A stretch of 64,000 nt of DNA. Origin: OLB6 sp964620125. GTDB taxonomy: Bacteria; Bacteroidota; Ignavibacteria; Kapaibacteriales; Kapaibacteriaceae. Location: positions 1 through 64,000 of the forward strand of contig CAZUGQ010000016.1 in the NCBI GenBank assembly GCA_964620125.1. The letters are read 5' to 3'. A model generated the notes under the pieces. That model was not told the DNA's origin. It did no database searches and worked only from the letters and a program-made list of their open reading frames with translations. This document shows, piece after piece, positions 17,363 through 26,033 of the stretch. Numbering within the stretch: position 1 is the first letter of the stretch; every line of letters begins with the position of its first letter. A program made the translations under genes and the position numbers.

Positions 17363-18514
17363 ATGCCCCCCCAACCCTCCTCCACCGATTTCTTTTCCCT
17401 TCACACTACCGACGCGAACTCGGCCGCCCGCGCCGGGTACATCCGAACGGCACACGGACAGATCCCTACGCCCATGTTTATGCCTGTGGGTACGCAGGGC
17501 GCAGTAAAGGCCCTGGAGTGGTCGCACCTTACTGCACTCGAAGCTCCTATCGTGCTGGCAAATACCTACCACCTGTACCTCCGACCAGGCACTGAGGTTC
17601 TTGACGCGATGGGTGGACTGCACGGACTTACGGGTTGGAATGGTCCCATCCTTACCGATAGCGGTGGTTTCCAGGTATGGTCACTCCGCGACCTTCGGAA
17701 ACTCGATGAAAATGGAGTTCAATTCCGCTCTCATCTGGATGGGTCTGCCCATACGTTTACACCGGAAAACGTGGTTGAGATTCAGCGAAGCATCGGTAGC
17801 GACATCTTTATGGTTCTGGACGAATGCACTCCATATCCGGTGAGTGAACACGATGCTCGGGAAAGCATGGAACGCACGGTGCGGTGGGCTGCCCGCGCCG
17901 CAACACACCACGCCAAAGCCCCTTCCATTCACGGTCATGCACAATATCAATTCGCCATCGGCCAGGGTAGCGTGTACCAACATCTGCGCCAGGCATGTAT
18001 GCGCGAGCTTGTAGCGATGGAGTTTGATGGATATGCGATAGGGGGCTTGAGCGTGGGGGAATCTGCAGAAGATATGTATGCCATGACGGCTGCCAGCACG
18101 GCACTGATGCCGGAAAACAAACCGCGCTACCTCATGGGGGTTGGAACACCAGAAAATATCCTGCGTGCGATAGCACTGGGGGTTGACATGTTCGATTGTG
18201 TGATGCCTACGCGCAATGCACGGAATGGAACCCTCTTTACCAGCACGGGTAAGGTGAATGTGAAGAATGCAAAGTGGAAAACAAGCGCAGAACCCATCGA
18301 CGACGGCATCGGTTGTCCCACAAGCGCTGCCACACAAATGGCGTATCTTCGCCATCTCTTCATGGCAAATGAGATCCTCGGACTCATTTTAGCCACGATC
18401 CAGAATGTGGCGTTCTACCTGTGGTTAATACGCCAAGCCAGACGCCATATCATCGAGAACACGTACACCGAATGGTCTGCCAACATTCTCAGCACGATCA
18501 ACCGCACACGCTGA
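17363..18514 (+). CDS. tgt: Queuine/preQ1 tRNA-ribosyltransferase Tgt with altered zinc site
   Basis: Exchanges guanine 34 of GUN-anticodon tRNAs for preQ1 on the way to queuosine. The 383 residues follow the family throughout: TPMFMPVGTQGAVKAL, NTYHLYLRPG, LTDSGGFQVWSL (active-site Asp), GYAIGGLSVGE, the nucleophile region GVDMFDCVMPTRNARNG and YLRHLFMANEILGL. The zinc site C-x-C-x2-C plus His, however, reads I316, C318, S321 and Q347, so three of four ligands are lost. All else looks functional. ATG 17363 sits right after the pyrimidine repeat with no Shine-Dalgarno sequence, and seven C follow the AT of the start codon's G. An AGGGGGCT octamer lies at 18040. The yajC gene follows after 87 bases. 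Confidence 0.93.
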   Translation: MPPQPSSTDFFSLHTTDANSAARAGYIRTAHGQIPTPMFMPVGTQGAVKALEWSHLTALEAPIVLANTYHLYLRPGTEVLDAMGGLHGLTGWNGPILTDSGGFQVWSLRDLRKLDENGVQFRSHLDGSAHTFTPENVVEIQRSIGSDIFMVLDECTPYPVSEHDARESMERTVRWAARAATHHAKAPSIHGHAQYQFAIGQGSVYQHLRQACMRELVAMEFDGYAIGGLSVGESAEDMYAMTAASTALMPENKPRYLMGVGTPENILRAIALGVDMFDCVMPTRNARNGTLFTSTGKVNVKNAKWKTSAEPIDDGIGCPTSAATQMAYLRHLFMANEILGLILATIQNVAFYLWLIRQARRHIIENTYTEWSANILSTINRTR

Positions 18515-18601
18515 TAGGCGCAACCACTCGGCCAACTCCTGAAAGCAGCGCGGGCTCTTACCCCGCCGAAACAAACCAACCACTTACCAACTACCAGCAC
18601 C

Positions 18602-18919
18602 ATGCTTCTAGCTCCTCCTCCGGCCGAAGGGCAGGATCCCACCGGACAACTCATCAGCACCGTTGTTATGATGGTGGCCGTTGTGGGCATCTTTTACTTC
18701 ATGATGATTCGTCCTCAGCAAAAGCGCGCCAAGGAACATCAAGAACTGTTGTCCAAGGTAAAACAGGGCGATAGGGTAGTAACAACCAGCGGTATGCACG
18801 GCGTGGTTCACAGCGTGCAGGATGCCACCGTTAAGGTCACAGTTGCCGATAACATGCATATCGTGTTCGACAAGGCGGCTATTGCCAGCGTGAACCCACA
18901 GGAAGCCGACAAGAAGTAA
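18602..18919 (+). CDS. yajC: Preprotein translocase accessory subunit YajC
   Basis: 105-residue inner-membrane protein of the SecDF-YajC holotranslocon. It has a single transmembrane helix (STVVMMVAVVGIFYFMMIRP, residues about 19-38) directly followed by the family hallmark RPQQKRAKEHQELLSKVKQGD and a small beta domain with VVTTSGMHGVVHSVQD. Length is typical (about 110). The gene order tgt-yajC is conserved in many bacteria. The ribBA start lies two bases after the stop, so the two are one transcription unit. The alternative of a start further downstream is unlikely, because the short periplasmic N-terminus is usual. Confidence 0.93.
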   Translation: MLLAPPPAEGQDPTGQLISTVVMMVAVVGIFYFMMIRPQQKRAKEHQELLSKVKQGDRVVTTSGMHGVVHSVQDATVKVTVADNMHIVFDKAAIASVNPQEADKK

Positions 18920-18921
18920 TC

Positions 18922-20121
18922 ATGCTTGATGCAGTTGCGGATGCCGTTGCCGACGTACAGGCCGGGCGCTGCGTGATCGTGGTTGACGATGAAGACCGCG
19001 AAAACGAAGGCGACCTTGTGTGTTCGGCGGAGCTGTGCACCGACGAGATCATCAACATTATGGCGCGTGATGCCCGTGGGTTGATCTGCACACCGATCAC
19101 GGAAAGTCGAGCTCGAGAGTTGGACCTTCCGCTTATGGTGCACAGAAACACCGCACTACACGGCACCCGGTTTACGATTAGTGTTGATTATGTGCACGGC
19201 ACAACAACAGGCATAAGCGTGGCAGACCGCCGCGCAACCGTGCAGGCTATGGCAAGCCCCCTTACAAAACCGTCGGACCTTGGACGCCCCGGACACATTT
19301 TCCCACTGGTTGCCATGGAGGGAGGTGTGCTCCGGAGGGCTGGCCACACCGAGGCCGTTGTGGACCTAATGAAGCTTGCAGGACTGACGCCAGTTGGCGT
19401 GTTGTGCGAGATCCTGAATGCCGATGGTTCGATGGCGCGTTTGCCCGACCTGCTCGAGTTTGCCAAACGCCATCAGATGCGCATCATCTCTGTACAGGAT
19501 CTGATTGCCTACCGACGGCAGAACGATAAGCTTGTGGAATTGCTCGCAGAGGCACGACTGCCAAGCGAGTTTGGTGACTTCAATGTTCGCGTATACGGTA
19601 ACACTGTAGACGGCTGTGAACATGTTGCCGTAGTGAAAGGTGCGATTGACCCTTCACAACCCACACTTGTGCGAGTGCACAGCGAATGCCTAACAGGCGA
19701 CATACTCGGCTCTCATCGCTGTGACTGCGGTCCACAACTTCGTGCTGCCTTGCGCCGCATCGAAACAGAAGGTTCCGGTGTGGTGCTCTACATGCGCCAG
19801 GAAGGACGAGGCATTGGCTTGGCAAACAAGATTAAAGCCTATGCCCTGCAGGAGCAGGGATTAGACACGGTGGATGCCAATGCAAAACTTGGCTTCGATC
19901 CGGATCCGAGGGACTATGGCATCGGAGCACAGATCTTGTTCGACATAGGCGTGCGGCAAATGAGACTGATGACGAACAACCCCAAGAAGCGCGTAGGCCT
20001 AACATCGTATGGCCTTGAGGTTGTAGATGTAGTTCCACTGGAGATTCCAGCCAACGAACACAATCTGGAATATCTCCGCACCAAACGTGATCGGCTTGGT
20101 CACATGCTCCGGCATCTGTAA
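18922..20121 (+). CDS. ribBA: Bifunctional DHBP synthase / GTP cyclohydrolase II
   Basis: Riboflavin biosynthesis, both entry reactions: ribulose 5-phosphate to 3,4-dihydroxy-2-butanone 4-phosphate, and GTP to the pyrimidine precursor. The 399 residues split into RibB (1-200; VVDDEDRENEGDLVCSAE metal and substrate loop, GRPGHIFPLVA) and RibA (from about 205; RVHSECLTGDILGSHRCDCG with the zinc cysteines, and LYMRQEGRGIGLANKI). Both active sites look intact. No FMN riboswitch-like leader is present, since the gene begins two bases after yajC. An intrinsic terminator follows at 20137. An octamer copy (AGCCCCCT) lies at 19255. Confidence 0.95.
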   Translation: MLDAVADAVADVQAGRCVIVVDDEDRENEGDLVCSAELCTDEIINIMARDARGLICTPITESRARELDLPLMVHRNTALHGTRFTISVDYVHGTTTGISVADRRATVQAMASPLTKPSDLGRPGHIFPLVAMEGGVLRRAGHTEAVVDLMKLAGLTPVGVLCEILNADGSMARLPDLLEFAKRHQMRIISVQDLIAYRRQNDKLVELLAEARLPSEFGDFNVRVYGNTVDGCEHVAVVKGAIDPSQPTLVRVHSECLTGDILGSHRCDCGPQLRAALRRIETEGSGVVLYMRQEGRGIGLANKIKAYALQEQGLDTVDANAKLGFDPDPRDYGIGAQILFDIGVRQMRLMTNNPKKRVGLTSYGLEVVDVVPLEIPANEHNLEYLRTKRDRLGHMLRHL

Positions 20122-20136
20122 TTTGTCCGGTGAACG

Positions 20137-20164
20137 AAGTCGCCCAGCGGCTTTGTTTTTTTTT
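20137..20164 (+). terminator. Intrinsic terminator after ribBA
   Basis: AAGTCGC (20137-20143) pairs with GCGGCTT (20147-20153), one G-T wobble, loop CCA, followed by TG and then nine T. It lies 15 bases past the ribBA stop and before the greA Shine-Dalgarno sequence, so greA probably has its own promoter or receives read-through. Confidence 0.7.
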
Positions 20165-20192
20165 CGCTAAGGGATCCCCCAAGGAGTCAACT

Positions 20193-20669
20193 ATGGCTGG
20201 TGATGCCGTATACGTCACCCGTGAGCACCTCGAGGCGCTCCGTTCTGAACTGCACGACCTTAAAGGCCGTGGACGCAAGGACATAGCTCAGAAGATCGCA
20301 GAAGCTCGTTCACATGGCGACTTGAGTGAGAACGCAGACTACGATGCAGCAAAACACGCCCAGGAGTTGCTCGAGATTCGCATCGCTCGGTTGGAGAGTA
20401 CGCTCTCCAAGGCTCAGGTGATCGATGCCAGTGATTTTCCTGACGATAAGGTGTATATCTTGTCGCGCGTTCGGCTGATGAATCGGAAAACCAATCGTGA
20501 AATCGAATATCAACTGGTATCTCCGGAAGAAGCCGATTTTGAACAGAACAAACTCTCAGTCACAAGTCCACTAGGCAAAGCCCTTCTTGGTAAGGTGGTT
20601 GGAGATGTTGTTGAAACGCGGGTTCCAGCAGGTGTAATCCAGTACGAACTGCTGGGCATCTCGAAGTAA
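20193..20669 (+). CDS. greA: Transcription elongation factor GreA
   Basis: Rescues backtracked RNA polymerase by stimulating transcript cleavage. The 158 residues match the family length: an N-terminal coiled coil (VTREHLEALRSELHDLKG ... AKHAQELLEIRIARLE) whose tip carries the acidic SHGDLSENADYDAAK, and a C-terminal FKBP-like domain ending SPLGKALLGKVVGDVVE. The start is fixed by the strong Shine-Dalgarno AAGGAG at 20181-20186, six bases before ATG 20193; the open frame upstream to 20130 crosses the ribBA terminator and is not coding. Confidence 0.96.
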   Translation: MAGDAVYVTREHLEALRSELHDLKGRGRKDIAQKIAEARSHGDLSENADYDAAKHAQELLEIRIARLESTLSKAQVIDASDFPDDKVYILSRVRLMNRKTNREIEYQLVSPEEADFEQNKLSVTSPLGKALLGKVVGDVVETRVPAGVIQYELLGISK

Positions 20670-20745
20670 GATGGTCGGCGTGTGATCGGCCGATCTGTCC
20701 TCTCATCGCACCTCACTGTTCTTTCATCATTGCGGGAGAGCCAGG

Positions 20746-21963
20746 ATGAAAACTACCTGGTACATGATGGCCAGTTTGGCCGTTGCAGTCCTGTTCCTTG
20801 GTGCATGTTCGTCTGATTCGAACGTGAATGCACCGTCCGATGGTGCACCAGTCTATCGCCATGGCAACGTGATCCCCAACGAATACATCGTGGTGTTCCG
20901 TGCCAGTACGTTCGACGGAAAGGGAGAGGGGGCTCAGTCGAGCAACCCTGAGTATCGTGAGGCACTCATCCGCAACCACATGCTGGAGCTTGGCTCCAAG
21001 CTGGGAATTCCGGAAGGCAACCTGCACGAAGCCTTGGCTATCGTTGATGGTGTAACGATCACGCTTACCTCCGACCAGGTGGTAAAACTGAGCAAGGAGC
21101 CGTCAGTTGAGTTTATCGAGCAGGATAGGCTGATTGCACTCCCACCAGTTCGTTTCAACGCTGATCGGAAGAGCAACACCACACAGAGTTCACAAACCAC
21201 ACCCTGGGGTGTTACCAAGGTAGGCGGTTCTGTTGATGCTTCGGATAGTGATGTGCTTGCCTGGATTGTTGACACGGGTATCGACTTGGACCACGCCGAC
21301 TTAAATGTGAATACCAGCCTGGACAAAAGCTTCGTTTCCAACTCCAAGTCAACCGACGATGGTAACGGGCATGGAACTCACGTAGCTGGAACCGTTGGTG
21401 CCAAGAATAACAGTGTTGGTGTTGTGGGTGTGGCAGCTGGCATCCAATTGGTACCCATTCGCGTGCTGGACAACAATGGCTCCGGCTATTTCTCCTGGTC
21501 CATTAGCGGCTTCAACTACATCGGCAAGAAAGGTTCGAGTGGAGATGTTGTGAACTATTCGGTAGGCCCAGGTTCGCGCTACACGAGCTCGACGCTTGAT
21601 AAGGCAGTGCGCAACCTTGCCGATGATGGGTTCAAAGTATGTCTGGCTGCCGGCAACAACGCTGATGACTGTTCCTACTATTCGCCAGCCCGATTGAATC
21701 GAACGAACGTGTACACCATCGCAGCCATGAACAGCAGCAACGTATTTGCTTCATGGTCCAACTATGGAGGTCCAGTTGACTGGATAGAACCCGGAGTGAA
21801 TGTGTATAGCACGTACAAGGGTGGTACCTATGCCACGGCCAGCGGCACGTCCATGGCTACCCCACATGCTACCGGCATATTGGCCGTTGGCGGAATCGAG
21901 AGTGGCGGCACGGTTACAAGTGTGCCAACAGGCACCACCACCTCGTGGGGTCAGCGAGACTGA
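20746..21963 (+). CDS. Subtilisin-like serine protease lipoprotein (S8) with I9 propeptide
   Basis: 405 residues. Residues 1-21 form a lipoprotein signal peptide with lipobox LGAC, so the mature enzyme is probably anchored to a membrane facing the periplasm or outside. Residues about 40-130 look like an inhibitor I9 propeptide (NEYIVVFRAS ... VEFIEQDRL). The S8 catalytic triad is complete: Asp in WIVDTGIDLDHADL, His in GNGHGTHVAGTV, Ser in ASGTSMATPHATG, with the oxyanion Asn in LAAGNNADD. The C-terminus is short and has no T9SS domain, unlike other secreted proteins here. It is flanked by greA and accD, so context says nothing about its target. Proteolytic activity is well supported; the substrate is unknown. 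Confidence 0.92.
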   Translation: MKTTWYMMASLAVAVLFLGACSSDSNVNAPSDGAPVYRHGNVIPNEYIVVFRASTFDGKGEGAQSSNPEYREALIRNHMLELGSKLGIPEGNLHEALAIVDGVTITLTSDQVVKLSKEPSVEFIEQDRLIALPPVRFNADRKSNTTQSSQTTPWGVTKVGGSVDASDSDVLAWIVDTGIDLDHADLNVNTSLDKSFVSNSKSTDDGNGHGTHVAGTVGAKNNSVGVVGVAAGIQLVPIRVLDNNGSGYFSWSISGFNYIGKKGSSGDVVNYSVGPGSRYTSSTLDKAVRNLADDGFKVCLAAGNNADDCSYYSPARLNRTNVYTIAAMNSSNVFASWSNYGGPVDWIEPGVNVYSTYKGGTYATASGTSMATPHATGILAVGGIESGGTVTSVPTGTTTSWGQRD

Positions 21964-22013
21964 TCGCCGCATTGATGCACAATGAATTGCCAACTGCATA
22001 TCGTTGATCACAC

Positions 22014-22868
22014 ATGGCCTGGTTTCTCCGAAAAGCGCAGAACATAGAAGAAAATCAAACCGCCCGAGACATGCCGGACGGTTTGTGGACGAAATGCCCA
22101 TCGTGCTCCACGGTTTTGTACCGCAAGGAGTTGGAGCAACATGCCTACACCTGTAGGGTTTGTGATCATCACTTTCGCATTGGCGCGAACAAGTACGTTG
22201 ATCTGTTGCTGGATGCGGGCTCGTGGCAGGAAACGGATGCACAGGTGCGATCGGCCGATCCACTGCATTTTGTTGACACGCGCCCGTATTCAGCCAGGTT
22301 GAAGGAGGCGTATGCTAAAACACAACTCCCCGATGCTGTTACTACCGGAATAGGGACACTTGCTGGCAAGCCCCTTTCCTTTGGCTGCATGAACTTTGGC
22401 TTTGTTGGTGGATCCATGGGAAGTGTTGTGGGAGAGAAGTTCCTGCGCGCCGCTAAACGGTCGTTGGAAGGGGGCTTCCCATTCGTGTTCATCAGCGCAT
22501 CAGGAGGAGCCCGCATGCAGGAGGCTGCTCTTTCGCTGATGCAAATGGCAAAAACCAGCGCCGTCCTTGGCGAACTTGCCGAAGCCCGCATACCGTACAT
22601 ATCGGTTCTCACCGATCCCACTACTGGTGGCGTGAGTGCTTCGTATGCGTTTCTGGGTGATGTGATCATAGCCGAACCCAAGGCACTCATCGGCTTTGCA
22701 GGGCCGCGCGTGATTGAACAAACCATACGCAAGAAACTTCCGGAAGGATTTCAGCGCTCGGAGTTCCTGCTTGAGCATGGCTTTCTGGATATGGTGGTGC
22801 ACCGGCGCGATCTGAGAACCACCATTGGCACGGTATTGAACCACCTACACCGAACACCAGCAGCATGA
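22014..22868 (+). CDS. accD: Acetyl-CoA carboxylase carboxyltransferase subunit beta
   Basis: Transfers the carboxyl group from biotin to acetyl-CoA for fatty acid synthesis, with AccA. The 284 residues begin with the four-cysteine zinc ribbon (TKCPSCSTVLYRKEL ... YTCRVCDHHFRI) and continue with the crotonase-like domain: GKPLSFGCMNFGFVGGSMGS, ISASGGARMQEAALSLMQM and LTDPTTGGVSASYAFLGDV, ending near LLEHGFLDMVVHRRDLR. Length and motifs are standard. No accA, accB or accC is nearby; the carboxylase remnant at 110-454 is of another type or too short to tell. Its stop overlaps the arginase start by four bases (ATGA). Confidence 0.96.
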   Translation: MAWFLRKAQNIEENQTARDMPDGLWTKCPSCSTVLYRKELEQHAYTCRVCDHHFRIGANKYVDLLLDAGSWQETDAQVRSADPLHFVDTRPYSARLKEAYAKTQLPDAVTTGIGTLAGKPLSFGCMNFGFVGGSMGSVVGEKFLRAAKRSLEGGFPFVFISASGGARMQEAALSLMQMAKTSAVLGELAEARIPYISVLTDPTTGGVSASYAFLGDVIIAEPKALIGFAGPRVIEQTIRKKLPEGFQRSEFLLEHGFLDMVVHRRDLRTTIGTVLNHLHRTPAA

Positions 22869-23803
22869 ATGTAAACCCCGGAATGAGAAATCTGAGTATG
22901 CGAGTTCGGATGGTAGGGTTTCCGATCGACCTTGGTGCTGACAGACGTGGCGTTGACATGGGCCCCTCCGCAATGCGTATTGCCGATGTCGACAAACGAT
23001 TGCAAGCCCTTGGCTACACCGTTATTGACGAAGGCGATATTCCCATTCGTGCCATCGAAGTACAGGAAGAAGCCGATCATCGCTTGAAGTATCTGCCGGA
23101 AGTAGCCGAAATGAGCCATGTGCTCTGCGCACGCGTGAAATCCATTCTTGATGATGGAGACTTCCCACTCATCTTAGGTGGCGACCATAGCATGAGTGTG
23201 GGGTCACTGGCAGGTATCGGAGAGCACTGTAAGGAAACCGGCAAAACGCTCGGCGTGATCTGGATCGATGCTCATGCAGACATGAACACGGCCGAAACAA
23301 CACCGTCGGGAAACATCCATGGTATGCCTCTTGCAATCGCCATGGGTTATGGGCATCCCGCCCTCACAACCATCGGTGGTAACTTCCCCAAACTCGATCC
23401 ACGAAACCTTGCCATTATCGGCCTTCGATCTATCGATCCCGGAGAGCGCGCCCTGATTCACGAGCTTGGTGTTGCAGCGTACACCATGTTCGATGTAGAC
23501 AGGCTTGGGATGTATCACGTAGCGTCGCGTGTGCTGGAAGACATGTCACGCTCCGTAGACCACCTGCATATCTCCTTTGATGTTGATGGTGTGGACCCAA
23601 GCGTTGCAAGTGGTGTTGGTACTCCAGTGCCCGGAGGCCTTTCCTATCGGGAAACACATGTCTTCTTCGAAATGGTATCTCAGATCGAAGCCTATGCTTC
23701 GCTGGAGGTTGCGGAAGTAAATCCTATCCTCGACGACCGCAACAAGACAGCCGAGTTCGCCGCCGATGTTGTTGCCTCCTCGATGGGCAAGCGAATTCTG
23801 TAG
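22865..23803 (+). CDS. rocF: Arginase
   Basis: Manganese enzyme hydrolysing arginine to ornithine and urea. The 312 residues carry all metal and substrate blocks: LILGGDHSMSVGSL, VIWIDAHADMNTAETTPSGN and HISFDVDGVDPSVASGVGTP; the DAHADMNT...SGN...HGMP run is arginase-like rather than agmatinase-like. The N-terminal VGFPIDLGADRRGVDMGPSA is also typical of arginase. ATG 22865 is translationally coupled to accD; internal ATGs at residues 7 and 12 are alternatives. The stop TAG is part of an AGGGGGCT octamer (23802). The following gene's only reasonable start lies within this gene's last 38 bases. Confidence 0.93.
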   Translation: MNVNPGMRNLSMRVRMVGFPIDLGADRRGVDMGPSAMRIADVDKRLQALGYTVIDEGDIPIRAIEVQEEADHRLKYLPEVAEMSHVLCARVKSILDDGDFPLILGGDHSMSVGSLAGIGEHCKETGKTLGVIWIDAHADMNTAETTPSGNIHGMPLAIAMGYGHPALTTIGGNFPKLDPRNLAIIGLRSIDPGERALIHELGVAAYTMFDVDRLGMYHVASRVLEDMSRSVDHLHISFDVDGVDPSVASGVGTPVPGGLSYRETHVFFEMVSQIEAYASLEVAEVNPILDDRNKTAEFAADVVASSMGKRIL

Positions 23804-24605
23804 GGGGCTTGCCATTCGCGGGAACTGTAAACGATGGGCCACGCTTGTTTGCACAGCTGTAATCTGCGCTCTGCCCACATTCGCATCGGATAGTGCTTCA
23901 ACTGTGCGGAAAGGGAAGCCACTTCGGATTGCTGCTGACGTGCAGTGGATCATGGGCATCTCATCGACGGACTTTTTTGCCGACTACCGTTACTACTTGT
24001 CGGGCACGGCATCAGGATTCGACGTCCCCATCGGCATAACGTTTTCCGCTTCCAGTTTCCAGATTCCCGATGTACCAATCGGTATACGCGTTGGCTACTA
24101 TCGTGCCGCCGTTCGGGAAACGTATGATTATGTACCGGAAAACCGACCACAACCCATCGGCCCAGCACAATCACTGTCGCAAACGATTACACTCACCTGT
24201 GTGCCTGCACTCCTCACCATTGATTACCGGCCTCAGCAACGGCAGTTCACCGGTTACGTTGGTCTGGGCGTTGGTGTGGGTGCCGCGCACGTTTACTGGA
24301 ATGAGTCGGTTTCCACTAGCACAGAACCTGGAGCGCGGCAGGGAGGTGTGCGGTACGATGAATGGCATGCCGCACCTGCCGTTCAGGCCACTGCTGGCAT
24401 TTTTCTTGGTTTCGATCAGGTTTGGGCTCGTAAAACTCGTCCCGGAATTTTCTTCGAAGCCGGCTACCTGTGGATGCCGATAACCGGACCCTTCTTTTCT
24501 GGTGTTGCTCAGACTATTCCCGTGTCGGATCCAGGATTGTACGGCAACTACACGATAGTCGCAGGTGGAATCGTCCTGCGGGTTGGTTTCGAAATCATCC
24601 TCTAA
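23766..24605 (+). CDS. Hypothetical exported protein, possible outer-membrane beta barrel
   Basis: 279 residues, unrecognised. ATG 23766 lies inside the arginase gene, and no ATG, GTG or TTG suits better before the hydrophobic segment WATLVCTAVICALPTFASDS (residues about 24-43), which I read as a signal peptide with a long n-region. The mature part alternates polar and hydrophobic residues in many short strands with Gly and aromatic residues (IPIGIRVGYYRAAV, FTGYVGLGVGVGAAHVYW, PGIFFEAGYLWMPITGPFF, VAGGIVLRVGFEIIL), ending in a strand with a terminal hydrophobic residue. This pattern fits a small outer-membrane barrel of the OmpW or porin-like type, but no family could be named. Shares a transcript with arginase, probably. 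Confidence 0.65.
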   Translation: MLLPPRWASEFCRGLAIRGNCKRWATLVCTAVICALPTFASDSASTVRKGKPLRIAADVQWIMGISSTDFFADYRYYLSGTASGFDVPIGITFSASSFQIPDVPIGIRVGYYRAAVRETYDYVPENRPQPIGPAQSLSQTITLTCVPALLTIDYRPQQRQFTGYVGLGVGVGAAHVYWNESVSTSTEPGARQGGVRYDEWHAAPAVQATAGIFLGFDQVWARKTRPGIFFEAGYLWMPITGPFFSGVAQTIPVSDPGLYGNYTIVAGGIVLRVGFEIIL

Positions 24606-24694
24606 GGCAGTTAATGCTTGCCTGCAGACCTGCCAATCGCTACATTGTTGCGTTGCTCGATTATCGTTGCGTAGCACCGTTGAAAGGAGTACCC

Positions 24695-25000
24695 ATGGAC
24701 GTTCACATCACCACTCGGCACTGCAAACTTTCCGACGAAGAGCATAACGCCGCCGTAAAAGCCGCCGAACATCTGATGCGATTTCACGAGAACATCTTAC
24801 GTGTGGATATAGTGGCCATCGAAGACGCCGGAGTAAAACAAGCCGAGTTTGCCGTGCGCGTGCAAGGCCACACCATCGTTGCAAAGGAACATGGAGTCGA
24901 TCACGGCAAAGCCATTCATGATGCACGTGAAAAGGTGGAACGCCAGCTCAAACGATTGAACGAACGGCGAAACAGTCTGCGCTCCACTCTCCTCACCTAA
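24695..25000 (+). CDS. hpf: Ribosome hibernation promoting factor / RaiA family
   Basis: 101-residue short-form HPF that binds the 30S decoding site and helps ribosomes dimerise or stall in stationary phase. It starts MDVHITTRHCKLSDEE, has the beta-alpha-beta-beta-beta-alpha pattern with IVAIEDAGVKQAEFAVRVQG and VAKEHGVDHGKAIHDAREKVERQLKR, where the basic helix contacts 16S rRNA. It lacks the C-terminal dimerisation domain of long HPF. The start is fixed by the Shine-Dalgarno AAAGGAG at 24683-24689; the frame extends upstream but is not coding. hprK follows after 12 bases, an order known from other phyla. Confidence 0.92.
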   Translation: MDVHITTRHCKLSDEEHNAAVKAAEHLMRFHENILRVDIVAIEDAGVKQAEFAVRVQGHTIVAKEHGVDHGKAIHDAREKVERQLKRLNERRNSLRSTLLT

Positions 25001-25012
25001 ACTGCGAGACCA

Positions 25013-26032
25013 ATGCCCCCTTCGATCCGGCCCTCCAACCCAGTGGTGAAGGAGTCGATCACGGTGCGAGAGCTACTCAACGGTCCTGCCAATCTCGAGG
25101 CGGCTACCGGAGAGGTGGGGCTTGACAACCTGATCACCGACAAAAACCTGCACCGCCCACAACTTGCCCTGGCAGGCTTTACAGAGCTGTTCACGTATTA
25201 CCGTGTGCAACTCTTTGGGAACACAGAATTCTTTTACCTGAAGAGTTTGTCGGAAGAACGCCGTCGCGAGGCATTCCGTACGATCTGTGCATTCAACGTT
25301 CCCTGTATTACGTGTGCTAACGGTCATGTTCTGCCGCCAGACCTTCTATCCATTGCCCATGAGCACAACGTTGCAATTCTTACCACTCCGTACGATACGG
25401 CCAAGACCATCTACTTGCTGGGCGAATACCTCGATGATCAGTTCAGTCAGCAGATCACTGTGCATGGCAGCTATGTTGACGTCTATGGCGTAGGCATCCT
25501 CTTTATCGGGAAGAGCGGCATCGGTAAGAGTGAGATTGCGTTGGATCTGGTCGAGCGTGGTCACCGACTGGTGGCCGACGACATTGTTGTGCTCACTAAG
25601 AAGCGTGAGTCAATCCTCATGGGTACAGGAACGGCACTGGTTCGGCACTTCATGGAGATTCGTGGATTGGGGGTGATTGACGTTCGGCAGATGTTTGGCG
25701 TACGTTCCATTCGCTTCCAGAAACGATTGGAGATCATTGTTGAATTGGAAGTGTTCGACCGTACACGTGAGTACAATCGCACTGGCCTCGAAGAAAGCGT
25801 TACCGAAATTCTCGGTGTGCCGATCAACACAGTGAAGCTGCCGATTTTCCCCGGAAAGAACGTTACCGTAATCAGCGAGACCATCGCTCTCAACTATTTG
25901 CTCAAGACCTATGGATACAATGCCTCAAAAGAATTCGCCGACCGACTGGAGAACGAAATCCGTCGCCGAGGCAGCGAAAAAGGTCGGTATGAACAGCGCC
26001 ACATCACGTATTTCCAAAGTGACGACGAGTAA
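25013..26032 (+). CDS. hprK: HPr kinase/phosphorylase
   Basis: Phosphorylates and dephosphorylates HPr on Ser46. The 339 residues have the N-terminal domain (1-130; ITVRELLNGPANLEAATGE) and the kinase domain with P-loop FIGKSGIGKSEIALDL, the catalytic VERGHRLVADD and the HprK signature MEIRGLGVIDVRQMFGVRS, then LEVFDRTREYNRTGLEE. All key residues are visible. The window shows no HPr or PTS sugar permease, so this may belong to a regulatory incomplete PTS (inference). It forms a unit with hpf upstream and the solute-binding protein downstream, whose ATG begins two bases after this stop. Confidence 0.93.
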   Translation: MPPSIRPSNPVVKESITVRELLNGPANLEAATGEVGLDNLITDKNLHRPQLALAGFTELFTYYRVQLFGNTEFFYLKSLSEERRREAFRTICAFNVPCITCANGHVLPPDLLSIAHEHNVAILTTPYDTAKTIYLLGEYLDDQFSQQITVHGSYVDVYGVGILFIGKSGIGKSEIALDLVERGHRLVADDIVVLTKKRESILMGTGTALVRHFMEIRGLGVIDVRQMFGVRSIRFQKRLEIIVELEVFDRTREYNRTGLEESVTEILGVPINTVKLPIFPGKNVTVISETIALNYLLKTYGYNASKEFADRLENEIRRRGSEKGRYEQRHITYFQSDDE

Positions 26033-26033
26033 C

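Noticed and set aside
17267..17623. Minus-strand frame with Glu-Gly-Leu repeats and a plus-strand frame (17184-17507) with Pro-Ser repeats
   Set aside because: Both result from the pyrimidine repeat tract and run across the clear tgt coding sequence; neither resembles a protein.
20670..20745. ATCGGCCGAT palindrome upstream of the subtilase as an operator
   Set aside because: A ten-base palindrome without a second copy or a regulator nearby is weak evidence; it may be part of a greA terminator stem.
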